This document shows, in pieces, positions 1-11,165 of a stretch of 64,000 bases of DNA. This DNA comes from Turnera subulata. Taxonomy: Eukaryota > Streptophyta > Magnoliopsida > Malpighiales > Passifloraceae. The number at the start of each line of letters is the position of its first letter. The first letter of the stretch is position 1. The position numbers and the translations under genes were made by a program. The DNA is taken from positions 320,415-384,414 of the forward strand of contig JAKUCV010002086.1 of assembly GCA_028386065.3 (NCBI GenBank), given 5' to 3'. Below the pieces are notes generated by a model that saw only the letters and a program-made list of their open reading frames with translations, did not search any database and was not told where the DNA came from.

Positions 1-480
1 GGAACCTAATCGTCTCAGTAGGATCCTCAAGTGTTCCGTCCACCATTTCAACAGGGGTACCTTTTGGTTAGTGAGGGGCCCTGTTAAGAGACAAGCATCC
101 CCTGTGTCAGTAGCCTATTAACCGATGGATACCTTTTGGATGCTGTAGCCCATTGATAAATGGTTTATGCATGTGTTACACCTCATGGGCGTCTTAGAGG
201 GAGTTCCCTTCGTGAGGGGTACCGTTTGTGTTGCTATAGCCCATTAAGAGATGGCTTATGCATATGTTAGACCTCATGGATGTTTTGGAGGGAGTACCCT
301 TCGCGAGGGTACCCTTTGGATGTTGTAGCCCATTAAGAGAAGGCTTATGCATATGTTACACCTCATGGGTATTTTGGAGGGAGTTCCCTTGGATAAGGGT
401 TCCCTATGGATGCCGTGGCCCATTGAGAGATGGGTTTAGGCGTGTGTTGCACCTCATGGGTTTCTTGAACAGATTTTGCG
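1..480. repeat. Tandem repeat, period about 91 bp
   Basis: About four diverged tandem units run through this stretch. Each carries the landmarks TAGCCCATTAAGAGAtGGCT, TATGCATRTGTTACACCTCA and GGAGGGAGTTCCCTT. The CACCTCATGGG landmark recurs near 180, 270, 360 and 451, giving a period of about 91 bp; the first copies are more degenerate. Translations here are not gene-like, and the open frames exist only because the repeat lacks stops in some frames. No flanking transposon structure is visible at the left edge because the window starts inside it. Confidence 0.8.
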
Positions 481-800
481 CCTCATGGGCGGCTTTTCTC
501 GCACCTCACGGGTGTCTTAAACAAATTTTGCGCCTCGTGGACGGCTTTTTGCACCTCGTGGGCGACTTTTTGCACCTTGTGGGCGGCTTTTTGCACCTCG
601 TGGGTGACTTGTTTGCACCTAGTGGGTGACTTATTTGCACCTCGTGGGAGGCTTTTTGCACCTCGTGGGTGATTTGTTTGCACCTCGTGGGAGAATTTTT
701 GCACCTCGTGGGCGACTTTTTTGCACTTCATGGGTGACTTATTTGCACCTCGTGGGCGGCTTTTTGCACCTCGTGGGTGACTTTTTTGCACCTCACAGAT
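481..800. repeat. Minisatellite, period about 21-24 bp
   Basis: About a dozen short units with consensus TTTTTGCACCTCGTGGGYGRC. The core CACCTCRTGGG is the same word found once per unit in the 91-bp repeat to the left, so this array probably grew by amplification of a sub-segment of that repeat. One isolated unit follows at about 815-830 and the pattern ends by about 860. Open frames on both strands are by-products of the periodicity. Confidence 0.85.
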
Positions 801-1180
801 GGCGTAGACAAATTTTGCACCTCATGGGTGTTTTGGAGGGAGTTCCCCTAGATTAGGGTTCCCTTGGCACTTCTTTCGTTGCATCTTAGCAGGCGATTGC
901 AATCCAAGTGAATGTATTCGACTGCCCTCTCTATGGGTTGGGCATTGTTTGGTCTGCGCTCGGGAGGTTCCTCCCTCGGCCTTTCTCGTAGCGCGACTAT
1001 CTTGGCGTTTTGTCTTTCATTTGCAACATTATTGTGGAATTGTCAGACATAATCCCTGGGCAATTCTCATTCGCCACGTTGGGTATCAAGGAGGTATTGC
1101 TGTCCTCTTTTAAGGAAGCACGAATTGGGAACCTCTATGCAAGCATCCCTGCAGCTTTAGGCGGGAAGATATGGATCTAT

Positions 1181-1560
1181 GCGGGAGCATGTCCTATCAG
1201 CTTTGCGTACCATCATAGAAGGTGGGCGCTATCACCGTACAAAATAATGCTTCTCGGGTAGTTCGCAACCGTAGTATGGTTTGGATGGAAGTAACATACT
1301 GAATGGGATTTAAATCCCTCTCATTCGTGTCAAATGCACGGTCTAGAATTTCTTCGGGAAGCTCTCCAGCTTCCTGCTCCAATTTGATGGTGAGGGCATC
1401 CCTAGCTTTGGGATCCTACAAGTGGGACTTGTTCAACCTTCCGCATTGTGTGTGAAATTGCTCCAAGTACTGTTTCAATGTCCTTTCACGGGTTCTAATC
1501 AAGGTGTACCTCAAGGTACCGGCTTCTTTGCAAAGATCAATCATCGAACCTGGTAACTTA
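1181..1560 (-). pseudogene. Unrecognised protein fragment, possibly gag-like
   Basis: Reading the minus strand from about 1560 down to 1197 gives about 120 codons of well-formed protein with one in-frame TAG, at about 1420. Upstream of the stop the frame has a basic, amphipathic run (RTRERTLKQYLEQFH). Downstream it is acidic and then basic (EAGELPEEILDRAFDTNERD). The long collinear frame, a single stop and balanced composition suggest a decayed protein rather than chance. The basic-amphipathic part resembles the helical style of retrotransposon gag proteins, but I do not recognise a family and will not name one. The frame ends at TGA at 1197-1199, and no LTR or second domain is attached. Confidence 0.35.
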
Positions 1561-1599
1561 TATGAGGTATCACAAGTATTTTGTTAAAAGCATCATTAG

Positions 1600-2630
1600 A
1601 ATATTGTATAGAAAGTTGTCGAGTAATCTCTTTGCATAACGACTACACATATCGGCAAATAGTCAAGTGATATAATCACAGTAATTATAATCAATTGCCA
1701 CGATTTTCGTGTAAACTTTATATTGTAGGCATGACGAAAATGGGAAGGAATCATTTGAACTTCCCTCATGACATTTTTCAATGGTCGAATTAGCATCGTG
1801 TTAGCTTATCAAGCAACATTTGCGGGTAATATGTTTATCAAGTAATACCAAGTAATCATGGTGTGATTGCACATACTAAGATGCATAATTATAATGTAAT
1901 TGAGCATAGTACAACGAATGTCACAAGATACTGCATTTGTCTTGACGTCGTGGTGAACTTGCACTTCCTCAACGTGTAAGGTAACAAAACAATATACCAA
2001 GGCATCGTTCACAATAATAAATTTAGTAGTACTCAAGATTAAAATCATGCAGATATGCATTACCAAGTGTACTTTAGCACACATTAAGGAGATGTAAATA
2101 GAGCTTAGCAAAGCCACAACAAATAAAGCCAAAAGTCATGATGTCAAGTATGGAAATACTGTAACGAGAATAGCAGTACTACATTCAAGAGTAATTGGTT
2201 GGTCTCATTTATGCAACCACACACATTGCGATTGTCATCGAATACACGGAAAGTTCGCACAACAAAACGATAGTGATTATAATCATGTGTCATTATGCTC
2301 GTATACACACTTAATGTGTAAAATAATGAGAAGGGACAATTTAGCATTCCTCACGAATTAATATCAGTTACTGAAAGTGAGCATTAATCTCATCAAATAG
2401 ATCATATGGCATGTAAATGTGAGCTAGCATGTGAAATCAACCAACACTAACCAAAAAAACCAACACAACGATATTAACTATCATGTGAGAGTATTCAATG
2501 ATACCATTTATGTATATGCACAACATATGCATGATGCACAATATAGGAGTGCGAGGTACGAGCAAGCCTTTTGCTCATGGGCCTTTTCCTTTTCGAATTC
2601 GGGCTACTGCAGGCTGAAAGAGTAGAGTTG
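1600..2630. other. No recognisable feature
   Basis: AT-rich single-copy-looking DNA. Several short minus-strand open frames (for example 1809-2132) have no domain, no codon-like composition and no motif I recognise. No LTR ends, inverted termini or tandem repeats were seen. Confidence 0.5.
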
Positions 2631-2639
2631 TCTAATAGT

Positions 2640-3560
2640 TTTGGTCCAACGGGTTGGGATTAGTTTTGGACCATTGATTGCAAAAACTGACTAGCCCCCT
2701 GTTATTTATTTTTCCCTCCATTTTTTTTTCTTTTCTCCACGGCTTTTCTTTGTGTGTTCCTTTTTCTTCCATGTGTTCTGCTACCTAAACGAACACGGCT
2801 CCCCAGTCACCACTTCAAACTTCGGCAAGGCGGGGAGCGGCGGTGTCTAACAGCGGCGGTGAGCACGTGACGACAAGCTCGGCATCAACAGTGAAGGTCT
2901 TTGTTTAGACCTCGTCAAGCGTGTGCGAGGGAGGATCGTTGACGGACAGGTCCCTATGCATCTCGACCACTGAGGCGGCGCTCAGGCCAGGTCACGTCTC
3001 AAGCGGCTGCACAACGTCAGATCCGGACAGATCTGGCCACTTGTCTGCAAGCCATGTATGGGTCTCGCTAGATCCGGTGGCAAATGGGTGCTCCACTTCT
3101 GCAAAAGTCACGTCAACGGGTAAAATTGTGGTCGCACGTCGATAGCACCTCAGCTCTTCGTCGGGCAAGGTCTTGAGGGCACTGGCGACTGAGGGAAGCA
3201 CCGGCAATACGGATGGCGGCAGCTCTCGACAGAGACGTTCTGTGGCACCGGAGAACAGGTCACGGTGCTCGACAGGAAAGCTCACAAACCTGGCAGTGAT
3301 TGCGGCTCTTCACAGCCTGTAGAGGCAGTATGCAATATCTCCAAAGATAGCTCACAAACCTGGCAGTGATCTTCTCTTTAATACCTTGTTTGTTTACTGT
3401 TAGACACACAGGTTAGGTAGTACTCAGATCCAATTCTTGCTATGCTTGTTCTTGTTGTTGTCGTTGATGCTTGACTTTGTTTGATTTTTCTGGTTAATGG
3501 TTGGTTGTTGAATGCGTGCTTTTTCATCGGTGGATTGTTGAATTTGGTTTGTTGTTTTTT
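2640..3560. other. GC-rich stretch with a 97-codon minus frame
   Basis: From about 2760 to 3340 the GC content rises well above the flanks, and a 97-codon minus-strand frame (2992-3285) lies in it. The product is not recognised. A 22-bp direct repeat, AG plus CTCACAAACCTGGCAGTGAT, ends at 3300 and at 3370, a 70-bp tandem spacing. From 3400 on the sequence becomes TTG-rich and simple. This could be the interior of the minus-strand element whose LTR lies at 3781-4179, but no retroelement domain can be read. Confidence 0.35.
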
Positions 3561-3758
3561 GCATGACTCTACATGCCTTGATTGTGTCGTTCCTCTATGA
3601 GATGAGCTTTGTTGATGCTCGGCTGATGCTTGATTTGTTTGATAGTTGGTGGTTGATCATCAATGTCCGCATCTGCATCTGGATCCCCATAAAAAATCAA
3701 CCAATGTCTGCATCTACATCTACATCTCCATCAAAAGGATCTCGTGGGGAACCTCTCA

Positions 3759-4179
3759 GGCTCCCACTGTGGTCGCCAACTGAAATGGAAAATTATAGAG
3801 AGAAAATGGAAATTGTATTAATCTCTCCAATTTGCCATTAGTTTGTACATGAATATAGACTCTTTATTTATAGAGCCAAAATACACTGTAGCTTCATTTC
3901 AAAGCAAGCCTTGAGTTGGCCGTGGAGCTTCCTTAGGGAAGCCATAGGGAGTGTCCTGTGCTGGTGCGGGATGTCTTGAAGTGGGCTTCCGGTTTGGGTC
4001 CTAGGGTTGTTGTGCAGCTTCCAGAGGAACTCTGAGTCTCGGGACCGTCATGGAGCTTCCTAGGGAACACCTTGGTTAGTATGGGCTCCTTTGTTTACTT
4101 AGTTACTTGGTCCATCATGTGGTCCAGATTATGGGCTCGAGGGTTTATCGGGTCCACTAATATTTTGGGCCATATAACA
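3759..4179 (-). mobile_element. LTR (minus strand) with adjacent primer site
   Basis: The segment 3781-4179 begins TGAAATGG and ends ATATAACA, the TG..CA form of an LTR. On the minus strand it has a TATA box at 3863-3873 (CTATAAATAAAG). Immediately inside its 3' end, at 3759-3780, lies TTGGCGACCACAGTGGGAGC, the style of primer binding site seen in some plant Ty3/gypsy elements (TTGGCGCC..-type). The five bases outside each end (CCAAC and CGGGA) do not match, so it is not a simple solo LTR; it is more likely one end of a truncated element whose body would lie below 3759. Confidence 0.45.
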
Positions 4180-4210
4180 CGGGAAGTGAGCTAGTATATA
4201 TAATAGATAG

Positions 4211-5129
4211 TGTAACAGCCCAGGTAAAAATTTGCATTTTTATCGGGACTGTTTAAGTTATTTTTACTGTGATTTACCGTTGAAATTAATCTTGGTTAAT
4301 TAATTTATGGTAAATCGAGCATCGGATTCCGAAACCGAGTCCTGTCCCGCGTTCCAGATTTTTTCTGCGTATTTTACGGACCAAGATGGAATTTTTCGGG
4401 TCCAGGAATCTTCAGAAAAGTTAGGTTTATCCTCGGAGGAACGGATCAGAAATAAAGGTAAGGGGGTATATTAGTTATTTTCTGGTCCGGATGGTACATG
4501 CTTCACATGCAGCACAGTACTGCATAATTGAGGCGGCTCAATTATGCAGGCTGCCGCCGCCTTTTTCCTATATCACCAGTGGTATGCATTCCTATTTAAA
4601 CTGGTGATTCCTGCCTCCCATGCACACTAACACCTGCATCTCCTTCTGCCCCTGCAAAACACCAAAGCCTCTTCGCTTTGGTTTCTGCAAAACCACCGAG
4701 TGCAACTCACCTATAGAACCAAACCAGAAAAAAAAAAACAATACATACACCCCTACACCCAAAACTCACCGTTTCACACACCCCCTCACTCCCTCTCTCC
4801 TTTTCTTTTCTTTTCTTTTTCTTTTCTTCTCCACTTGACCCCGGATCCATCCTCCGTTGCATTTGTGCATAAGTCTTCTGCTGCTGCATATGTCTTATGA
4901 TTTTGAGGCTGCTCTGCTTTTGTTGTTGTCTTATATATATATTTTCTGCTGCTGATGTTGAGCTTTGGAGTGTAATGCTTGAATAATGGTCCCCAAGTAT
5001 GGGTGACAAATGTTGTATTGGAATATGCTTTTGTACTGTATTTGCTCCATATGTACTGTCTGCTACATCAATAAGAATAGTTCTGGCACGTGTTTACCAT
5101 GTCTGGTAAATACGGGTCGGGGAATTTCA
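4211..5129 (+). repeat. 5' LTR of the chromovirus
   Basis: 919 bp, starts TGTAACAGCCC and ends GGGAATTTCA. Contains a TATA-like TATTTAAA at 4593-4600 followed by a C-rich leader, and a (TTTTC)n microsatellite near 4799-4828. The 3' copy matches along the whole length. Open frames in the CT-rich part are not genes. Confidence 0.93.
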
Positions 5130-5132
5130 TTT

Positions 5133-5145
5133 TGGTAGCGGAGCA
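5133..5145 (+). promoter_or_regulatory. Primer binding site, initiator-Met tRNA type
   Basis: TGGTAGCGGAGCA lies 3 bp after the 5' LTR end. It differs at two positions from the usual plant form TGGTATCAGAGC. The same variant TGGTAGCGGAGCC occurs at the Copia element (38,016) and in the caulimovirid (14,059). Confidence 0.85.
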
Positions 5146-5299
5146 GGCAGTAGGTCATTAGGTACATGACTGTGATTGCATGATCGCCTATCTGTGCATA
5201 TTTCTGTCATGAGGTGATATAATATACATGCATAACATTCTCATATAGGTAAGACGAAGGGATCTGGCTGGAGGGAATCAGCATGCTGAACCACACTTG

Positions 5300-6310
5300 G
5301 AGGACGACCAAGTGTTGGTAGATCAACCGTAGTACGCCGCGGGTGATCAGGTACCCGATCCGATGGTTATTTTGGGAGAAACCACACAGATCCTGAATGT
5401 AGTAACTGGGATGATGCAAAGGCAAGAAGTCAGGGAAGCCCAAAAGGGCAACGAAGGACCTGTTGAGGATCCTGGTGTTCACTAAGCTGACGAAGCTTGG
5501 GGTCGAGATCTTTACCGGTGAAACTAATCCATAGGGGGCTGATGATTGGCTCCGACAGATTAACAGGGTGATGCTGACACTTCGGTGTAGGAGTGACAAG
5601 TGGCCGAGGTACGCCGCAGCAATGTTCAGAGGTGTTGCTATGAACTGGTGGAGTCCGTGACCAGAGGGTTGCCGAAACCCATAACCATGCCATGGGATGA
5701 GTTTATGGAGATATTCCGACGGAAGTATGTCACCGAGGCCTATCAGGATCAGTTGAAACGGGAGTTTCTGGAACTACAGCAGCAGGTTGGCCAATCAGTC
5801 ACCGATTATGAAGTCAAATTTGACCACTTGTCCATGTATGCCACAGAGTATGTGTCTACACCCGAGGCCAGATGCAAACGGTTTTGGGGTGGTCTTCGAC
5901 CTTGTATCTAGACTGTCATGGGGCTGAAAGTATATGAGACTTATCAGGACATGCTCACAGATAATTTGAGAGCCGTAGTTATTTGGCTTGGAAATGAGAG
6001 GGAAATGGAAGAGACATGCTGCTCAGTACAGTGGGGGTTAGGGAAAGAGATTCCAAACACCTGCTAATCGGTCAGGGTATGGACAGAACTGATCTATGCC
6101 AGTAAGCCAAGGATGTGGATGGAACAACAACACCTATAACAACAGAGGGAGTTCTTGGACTCAGACTGGAGGGACTTCATCCGGGAACACTCGCCTGAGA
6201 CTTCCTCTATCTCAGGGGAGGTGCTATAAGTGCAATGAAATTGGGCACTACCAGAACTCATGTGCCAAGTTGAGAAGATTTGGAGATACGGCACCTGCTC
6301 AAACAGTGCA
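5300..6310 (+). pseudogene. Chromovirus gag, broken
   Basis: The capsid-like region is readable at 5600-5911 (WDEFMEIFRRKY, then a coiled segment ending ..RFWGGLRPCI before TAG at 5909-5911, probably a former CAG). Upstream, 5340-5600, the frame is broken by several stops. The zinc knuckle CYKCNEIGHYQNSC (C-x2-C-x4-H-x4-C) lies at about 6222-6263 and is intact. Gag would form the virus-like particle and bind the element RNA in the cytoplasm. Confidence 0.85.
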
Positions 6311-6399
6311 AGCTTCAGTGTCTAGTGTTCCTACTGGTTCTGGAGTTGGCCGAGGCCGAGGACGTGGAGCTGTTCCTGCGAGAACCCAGTCAGCTATGA

Positions 6400-7104
6400 A
6401 TCAGACTGCAGCAGTGCCGAGAGCGTTTATGATCACCGCTGAGAAGGATCCAAAGAACGCTGATGTTATAGAAGGTACTTTTACAGTCTTCGGTAGTATT
6501 GCATATACCTTGATTGATCCTGGTGTTACATATTCCTTTGTCGAACAAAGTTTTGCAATACAACATAGCTATACGGAAGAGAGTTTAACATGTCCGATGA
6601 GGGTTAGGTTACCTGCGGGCATAGTGGTTAGGTTAACACATGTGTGCGGAGACGTTTCTCTTTCGTACGAATGAGGTTTTCCTTGCTCGGTTAGTTATGA
6701 TGAACATGGGAGGTTTCGACATAATCCTAGGGATGGATTGGTTATCGAGATACAGTGCTATGGTAAACTATCGAACCAAGGAAGTGCTGCTGACTTCCGA
6801 TGGTGGGCGACAGGTTTTGTTGACGGGTATTGGGAGAACTACTACTATATGTAGTATCTCTACTAATCAAGATTTCGGAATGAAGCCGCATGGTCCAGAT
6901 GCCTTGTTGACTCTTGTCACGGGCGAAGAAGTTCAGACTCCAGTTTTGGGGGACATCATAGTTGTGAGAGAGTTTTCAGATGTGTTCCCAGAGGATCTAC
7001 CAAGATGGCCACCTGACAGAGGAGTCGAGTACACCATCGACCTAGTGCTAGGAGTGACACCTTTCTCGTTGGCTCCGTACCGGATGGTACCGACAGATTG
7101 GTGA
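6400..7104 (+). pseudogene. Chromovirus protease region, broken
   Basis: The aspartic protease follows gag. Its active-site triad reads D-P-G (LIDPGVTYSFV, about 6512-6544) instead of D-S/T-G, which should abolish activity. A frameshift between 6640 and 6674 moves the reading frame before the second conserved part, FDIILGMDWLSRY, at about 6715-6753. The frame then runs to TGA at 7102-7104, where an extra segment with a hairpin begins. Confidence 0.85.
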
Positions 7105-7177
7105 CTTGTCATCCGTCACCAATCTCCAATAGTACTTCAGCATTCTTTGGTAATGGAAATCAAGATCCTTCTTCTTC

Positions 7178-8400
7178 ATGGAACAACACAAACAATTAGA
7201 TGAGCTGCTAGAGAAAGGTTTCATCAGAGCCAGTACATCGCTTTGGGGATCACCAATTCTGTTTGTTGAGAAGAAGGATGGCAGTTTGCGTATGTGTGTA
7301 GACTACCGGCAGTTGAACAAAGTGACAGTGAAGAACAAGTACCCGCTTCCCAGGATTGATGACCTCTTTGATCAGTTACAGTGGCTACCGTGTTTTCCAA
7401 GATTGATCTTCGGTCTAGATATCATCAGATCAAGATTGCAGAGAAGGACATATCGAAGACAACCTTCCGCACACGGTATGGTCACTCTGAGTTCACAATG
7501 GTTCCTTTTAGCTTGACCAATGCACCTGCAGTCTTCATGTGCTTGATGCACTTGGTCCTAAACAAGTTCCTGGACACGTTTGTGGTAGTTTTCATCGATG
7601 ACATCCTGATATACTAGAAGAACAGGGAAGAACACAAAGAACACCTGAGGATAGAGCTTCAGAGGTTACGAGAGAAGCAATTGTATACCAAGTTTAGCAA
7701 GAGTGAGTTCTGGCTCAAAGAAGTTGCTTTCCTCGGACATGTTGTATCCGGGAATGCTATAAAAGTCGACCCTACCAAAGTGAAAGCTGTTCTAGAGTGG
7801 GAGCCTCCTAAGACAGTATCCGAGGTCAGAAGTTTTCTTGGCCTTGCAGGATATTATCGGAGGTTCATTGAAGGATTTTCCTTGATAGCTAGTCCTATGA
7901 CCAAGCTGTTGAGGAAAGATCAAGCCTTCATTTGGAATGAAGATTGCCAGAAAAGCTTTGAAGAGCTGAGGAAGAAGTTGACCACGGCACCAGTTTTGAC
8001 GGTACCTAAGCCAGGAGTGGAGTACGTGTTGTTTTGTGATGCTTCAGGTCTTGGCTTGGGAGTAGTGTTGATGCAAAAAAGTCGGGTGATTGCTTATGCC
8101 TCGAGACAGTTAAGGCCACAAAAGAAGAACTACCCTACACATGATCTAGAGATGGTTGCCATGATCCTTGCTTTGAAGATCTAGCGACACTACCTGTTCG
8201 GAGAGAGATGCCGGATTTTCACAGATCATAAGAGTCTCAAGTACATCATGACTCAGAAGGAACTTAACCTACGGCAAAGACGTTGGGTTGAGTTGCTGAA
8301 TGATTATGATTGTACTATTGAGTACCACCTTAGAAAAGCCAATGTCGTAGCTGATGCTTTGAGCCGGAGACAACCCGAAGATGCTTCCACGACCTACTCG
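7178..8400 (+). pseudogene. Chromovirus reverse transcriptase and RNase H, broken
   Basis: Reverse transcriptase motifs in order: [23 protein letters not shown], of which the part after FIR is diagnostic, then [44 protein letters not shown], and the catalytic [10 protein letters not shown] at about 7585-7614. A frameshift near 7381 and stops at 7615-7617 and 8182-8184 break it. RNase H begins near 8020 ([11 protein letters not shown]) and continues past 8184 ([16 protein letters not shown]) to ADALSRR near 8350. The stops at 7615 and 8182 are single-base changes in an otherwise collinear frame. Confidence 0.92.
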
Positions 8401-9816
8401 GTATCCTCTCTTATCGAGTTGAGGAAGATGGGCGTTGATTTGTCAGTGGACGAGACAGGAGCTTTTTTGAGAGACATTGAAGTCAAGTCCAACCTGAGAG
8501 GCTGGATTGTGGAACTACAAGATGGAGATCCTGACTTGGTCAAGCTGAAGGAAGCAGTTCGTAGTGGAAAAGAGGAAAAGTTTCGCATTGTCGAGGATAG
8601 TGCACTGATGCTGGGAAAATGTCTATGTGTACCCAGTATTGGTGACTTGTGTAGATAGATCCTGGAAGAAGGACATATGACGCGATATGCTATGTACTCC
8701 GGAAGCACCAAGATGTATCAGACCCTGAAGAGCCATTTCTGGTGGCCGCGCATGAAGAAAGATATAGTCGAGTATGTTGCGAAGTGCATTACTTGCCAGC
8801 AGGTGAAAGCCGAGCATCAGGCTCCAGCGGGCAAGCTGAGATCTTTGACAGTGCCAGAGTGGAAATGGGAGATGACTACCATGGACTTTGTGGTTGGATT
8901 ACCGTTGACTCGGAAACAGCATGATGCTATCTGGGTTATCGTTGATCGACTAACAAAGTCAGCTCATTTCCTTCCCATCTGACAGACAGACACCATGAAT
9001 AAGTTGGTGAAGCTGTATGTCACAGAGATTGTGAGGCTACATGGAATTCCTATGTCCATAGTCTCCGACAGAGATCCTAGATTCACCTCATGGTTTTGGA
9101 AGAGTTTACAAGCAGCTTTGGGAACGAAGTTAAGTTTCAGTACTGCTTATCACCCTCAGATAGACGGACAGTCAGAGAGAACCATCTAGACACTGGGAGA
9201 TATGCTAAGGGCTTGTGCTCTTAACTTTAGTGGAAGTCAGGACCAGTACTTGCCTTTGGCGGAGTTTGCCTATAACAACAATTACCATTCCAGCATCGGG
9301 ATGCCACCTTTCGAAGCTCTTTACAGAAGGAAGTGTCGAAGTCCAGTTTGTTGGGATGAAGAAGGTCTTCGTCTGATCGTTGGTCCATATTTGGTTAAGC
9401 AGACAGTTGACAAGATCCAGATAGTGAAACAGAGTATGAGAGCTGCACAAGACCGACAGAAGAGTTATGCTGATAAACATCGACGTGAGATGGAATACAA
9501 AGTTGGGGAAAGGGTTTTTCTCCGAGTTGTGCCTTGGAAGGGTGTTATCAGGTTCGGAAAAAGAGGGAAGCTGAGTCCCAGGTACATTGGGCCGTATGAG
9601 ATTGTGGAAAAGATCGGTCCATGTATCTTGTTGTTGTCGTTGATGCTAGCCTACAGCTTGTCTTTACTTGAGGACCTGTCACGGATTCATGATGTGTTCC
9701 ATGTCTCTATGTTGAGGAGATACCGATCCGATCCGAGTCATGTGGTTACAACAGTAGATGTTGAGGTGGCAGAGGATCTTACATATACAGAGATGCCAGA
9801 GCAGATTCATGCCTAA
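8401..9816 (+). pseudogene. Chromovirus integrase, broken
   Basis: After a linker (8401-8658) comes the integrase. The HHCC zinc-binding region includes KSHFWWPRMKKDIVEYV and CITCQQVK (8727-8806). The catalytic core includes MTTMDFVVGLP and IWVIVDRLTKSAHF, then [17 protein letters not shown] and [15 protein letters not shown]. In-frame stops sit at 8656-8658, 8980-8982 (TGA) and 9187-9189 (TAG). Downstream is the GPY-like region (PRYIGPYEIVEKIG) and DVFHVSMLRRY, typical of the integrase C-terminus. In a working element this protein inserts the cDNA into chromatin. Confidence 0.92.
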
Positions 9817-9954
9817 GAGATCAGATAGTTGAGAAACCGTATCATTCTTATGGTAAAGGTTAAATGGAGCAAGAACTCTGCTAACGAGTCTACGTGGGAA
9901 GTCGAGGAGCACATGCGTTCGCAGTATCCGCACCTGTTCACAGCATCAGAGTGA
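9817..9954 (+). pseudogene. Chromodomain-like C-terminal tail
   Basis: In frame with the integrase but after TAA (9814-9816) and a further TAG, 46 codons read LRNRIILMVKVKWSKNSANE and then STWEVEEHMRSQYPHLF, ending TGA at 9952-9954. The V-K-V-K-W..S..E.TWE..E pattern is the signature of the plant chromovirus chromodomain (group II type), which in this clade targets integration. Confidence 0.85.
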
Positions 9955-9977
9955 ATTTCTGGGACGAAATTCTTTTT

Positions 9978-9990
9978 AAGGTGGGTAGGC
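9978..9990 (+). promoter_or_regulatory. Polypurine tract of the chromovirus
   Basis: AAGGTGGGTAGGC directly precedes the 3' LTR and follows GGGACGAAATTCTTTT, a conserved lead-in in plant chromoviruses. It would prime plus-strand cDNA synthesis. Confidence 0.8.
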
Positions 9991-10945
9991 TGTAACAGCC
10001 CACGTAAAAATTTGCATTTTTACCGGGATTGTTTAAGTTGTTTTTACAGTGATTTATCGTTGAAAATAATCTTGGGTAATTCATTTATGGTAAATCGAGC
10101 ATCGGATTCTGAACCGAGCCCTGTCCCGCGTTCCAGATTTTTTCTGCGGATTTTATGGACCAAGTTGGAATTTTTCGGGTCCAGGAATCTTCAAAATAGT
10201 CAGGTTTATCCTCAGAGGAACGGATCAGAAATAAAGATAAGGGGGTATATTAGTTATTTTCTGGTCCGGATGGTTCACGCTTCACATGTAGCATAGTACT
10301 GCATAATTGAGGCGGCTCAATTATGCAGGCTGCCGCCGCCTCTTTCTTGTGTCACCAGTGTTATGTACGCCTATTTAAACTCGTGATTCCTGCCTTTCCA
10401 AGCACACCAACACCTGCATCTCCTTCTGCCCCTACAAAACACCAAAACCTCTTCATTTTTGTTTCTGCAAAACCACCTAATGCAACTCACCTACAGAACC
10501 AAACCAAAAAAAATAAAAAAAAAAATTAATAAAAAAACAATACATACACCCCTACACCCAAAACTCACCGTTTCACACACTCCCTCACTCCCTCTCTCCT
10601 TTTCTTTTCTTTTCTTTTCTTTTCTTTTCTTTTCTTTTTCTTTTCTTCTCCACCTGACCCCGGATCCATCCTCCGCTGCATTTGTGCATAAGTCTTCCGC
10701 TGCTGCAAGGTCATATGATTTTGAGGCTGCTCTGCTTCTGTTGTTGTCTTATATATATTTCCTGGTGTTGCTGTTGTGCTTTGGAGTGTGATGCTTGAAT
10801 AATGGTCCCCGAGTATGGGTGACAAATGTTGTATTGGAATATGCTTTTGTACTGTATTTGCTCCACATGTACTGTCTGCTACATCAATAAGAATAGTTCT
10901 AGCACATGTTTAGCATGTCTAGGAAATACGGGTTGGGGCGTTTCA
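9991..10945 (+). repeat. 3' LTR of the chromovirus
   Basis: 955 bp, TGTAACAGCCC to GGGGCGTTTCA. It is longer than the 5' LTR mainly through a longer TTTTC array (about 10598-10648) and an A-rich run near 10507-10540. Otherwise the two LTRs are visibly very similar. Confidence 0.93.
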
Positions 10946-11165
10946 GATAGATTTGCCTTCAAGGACCCATTAGTACAAGTAGGATTATAAATTTATACAT
11001 TCCTTATTTTTTTACAATTTTCACCAATAACAAAATTCATTTTACTAACATCTATCTGTATAAATATATAAGAGCTCAACCGTTCTTATAAATCTGTGAA
11101 GCCACTTGGCAGCTTCATGAATTAGGATTTGAGTGAAAATTTATCCTAGAATAAACCACCACTCA

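Larger units (their letters stand above)
4206..10950 (+). mobile_element. Ty3/gypsy chromovirus (Tekay/Del-like), complete but inactive
   Basis: Structurally complete LTR retrotransposon, 4211-10945, flanked by the 5-bp duplication GATAG (4206-4210 and 10946-10950). Order: 5' LTR, initiator-Met-type primer site, gag with CCHC knuckle, protease, reverse transcriptase, RNase H, integrase, C-terminal chromodomain-like tail, polypurine tract, 3' LTR. This order and the tail place it among plant chromoviruses. The coding region is interrupted by at least seven in-frame stops and a few frameshifts, so it cannot make its own proteins. Intact target duplication and closely similar LTRs argue for a fairly recent insertion despite that. 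Confidence 0.95.

Noticed and set aside
258..856. Open frames on both strands over the first 860 bp
   Set aside because: They only translate the minisatellite units.
4620..5009. Several 60-100-codon frames as small genes
   Set aside because: They are in the chromovirus 5' LTR and reappear in the 3' LTR at 10,323-10,825.
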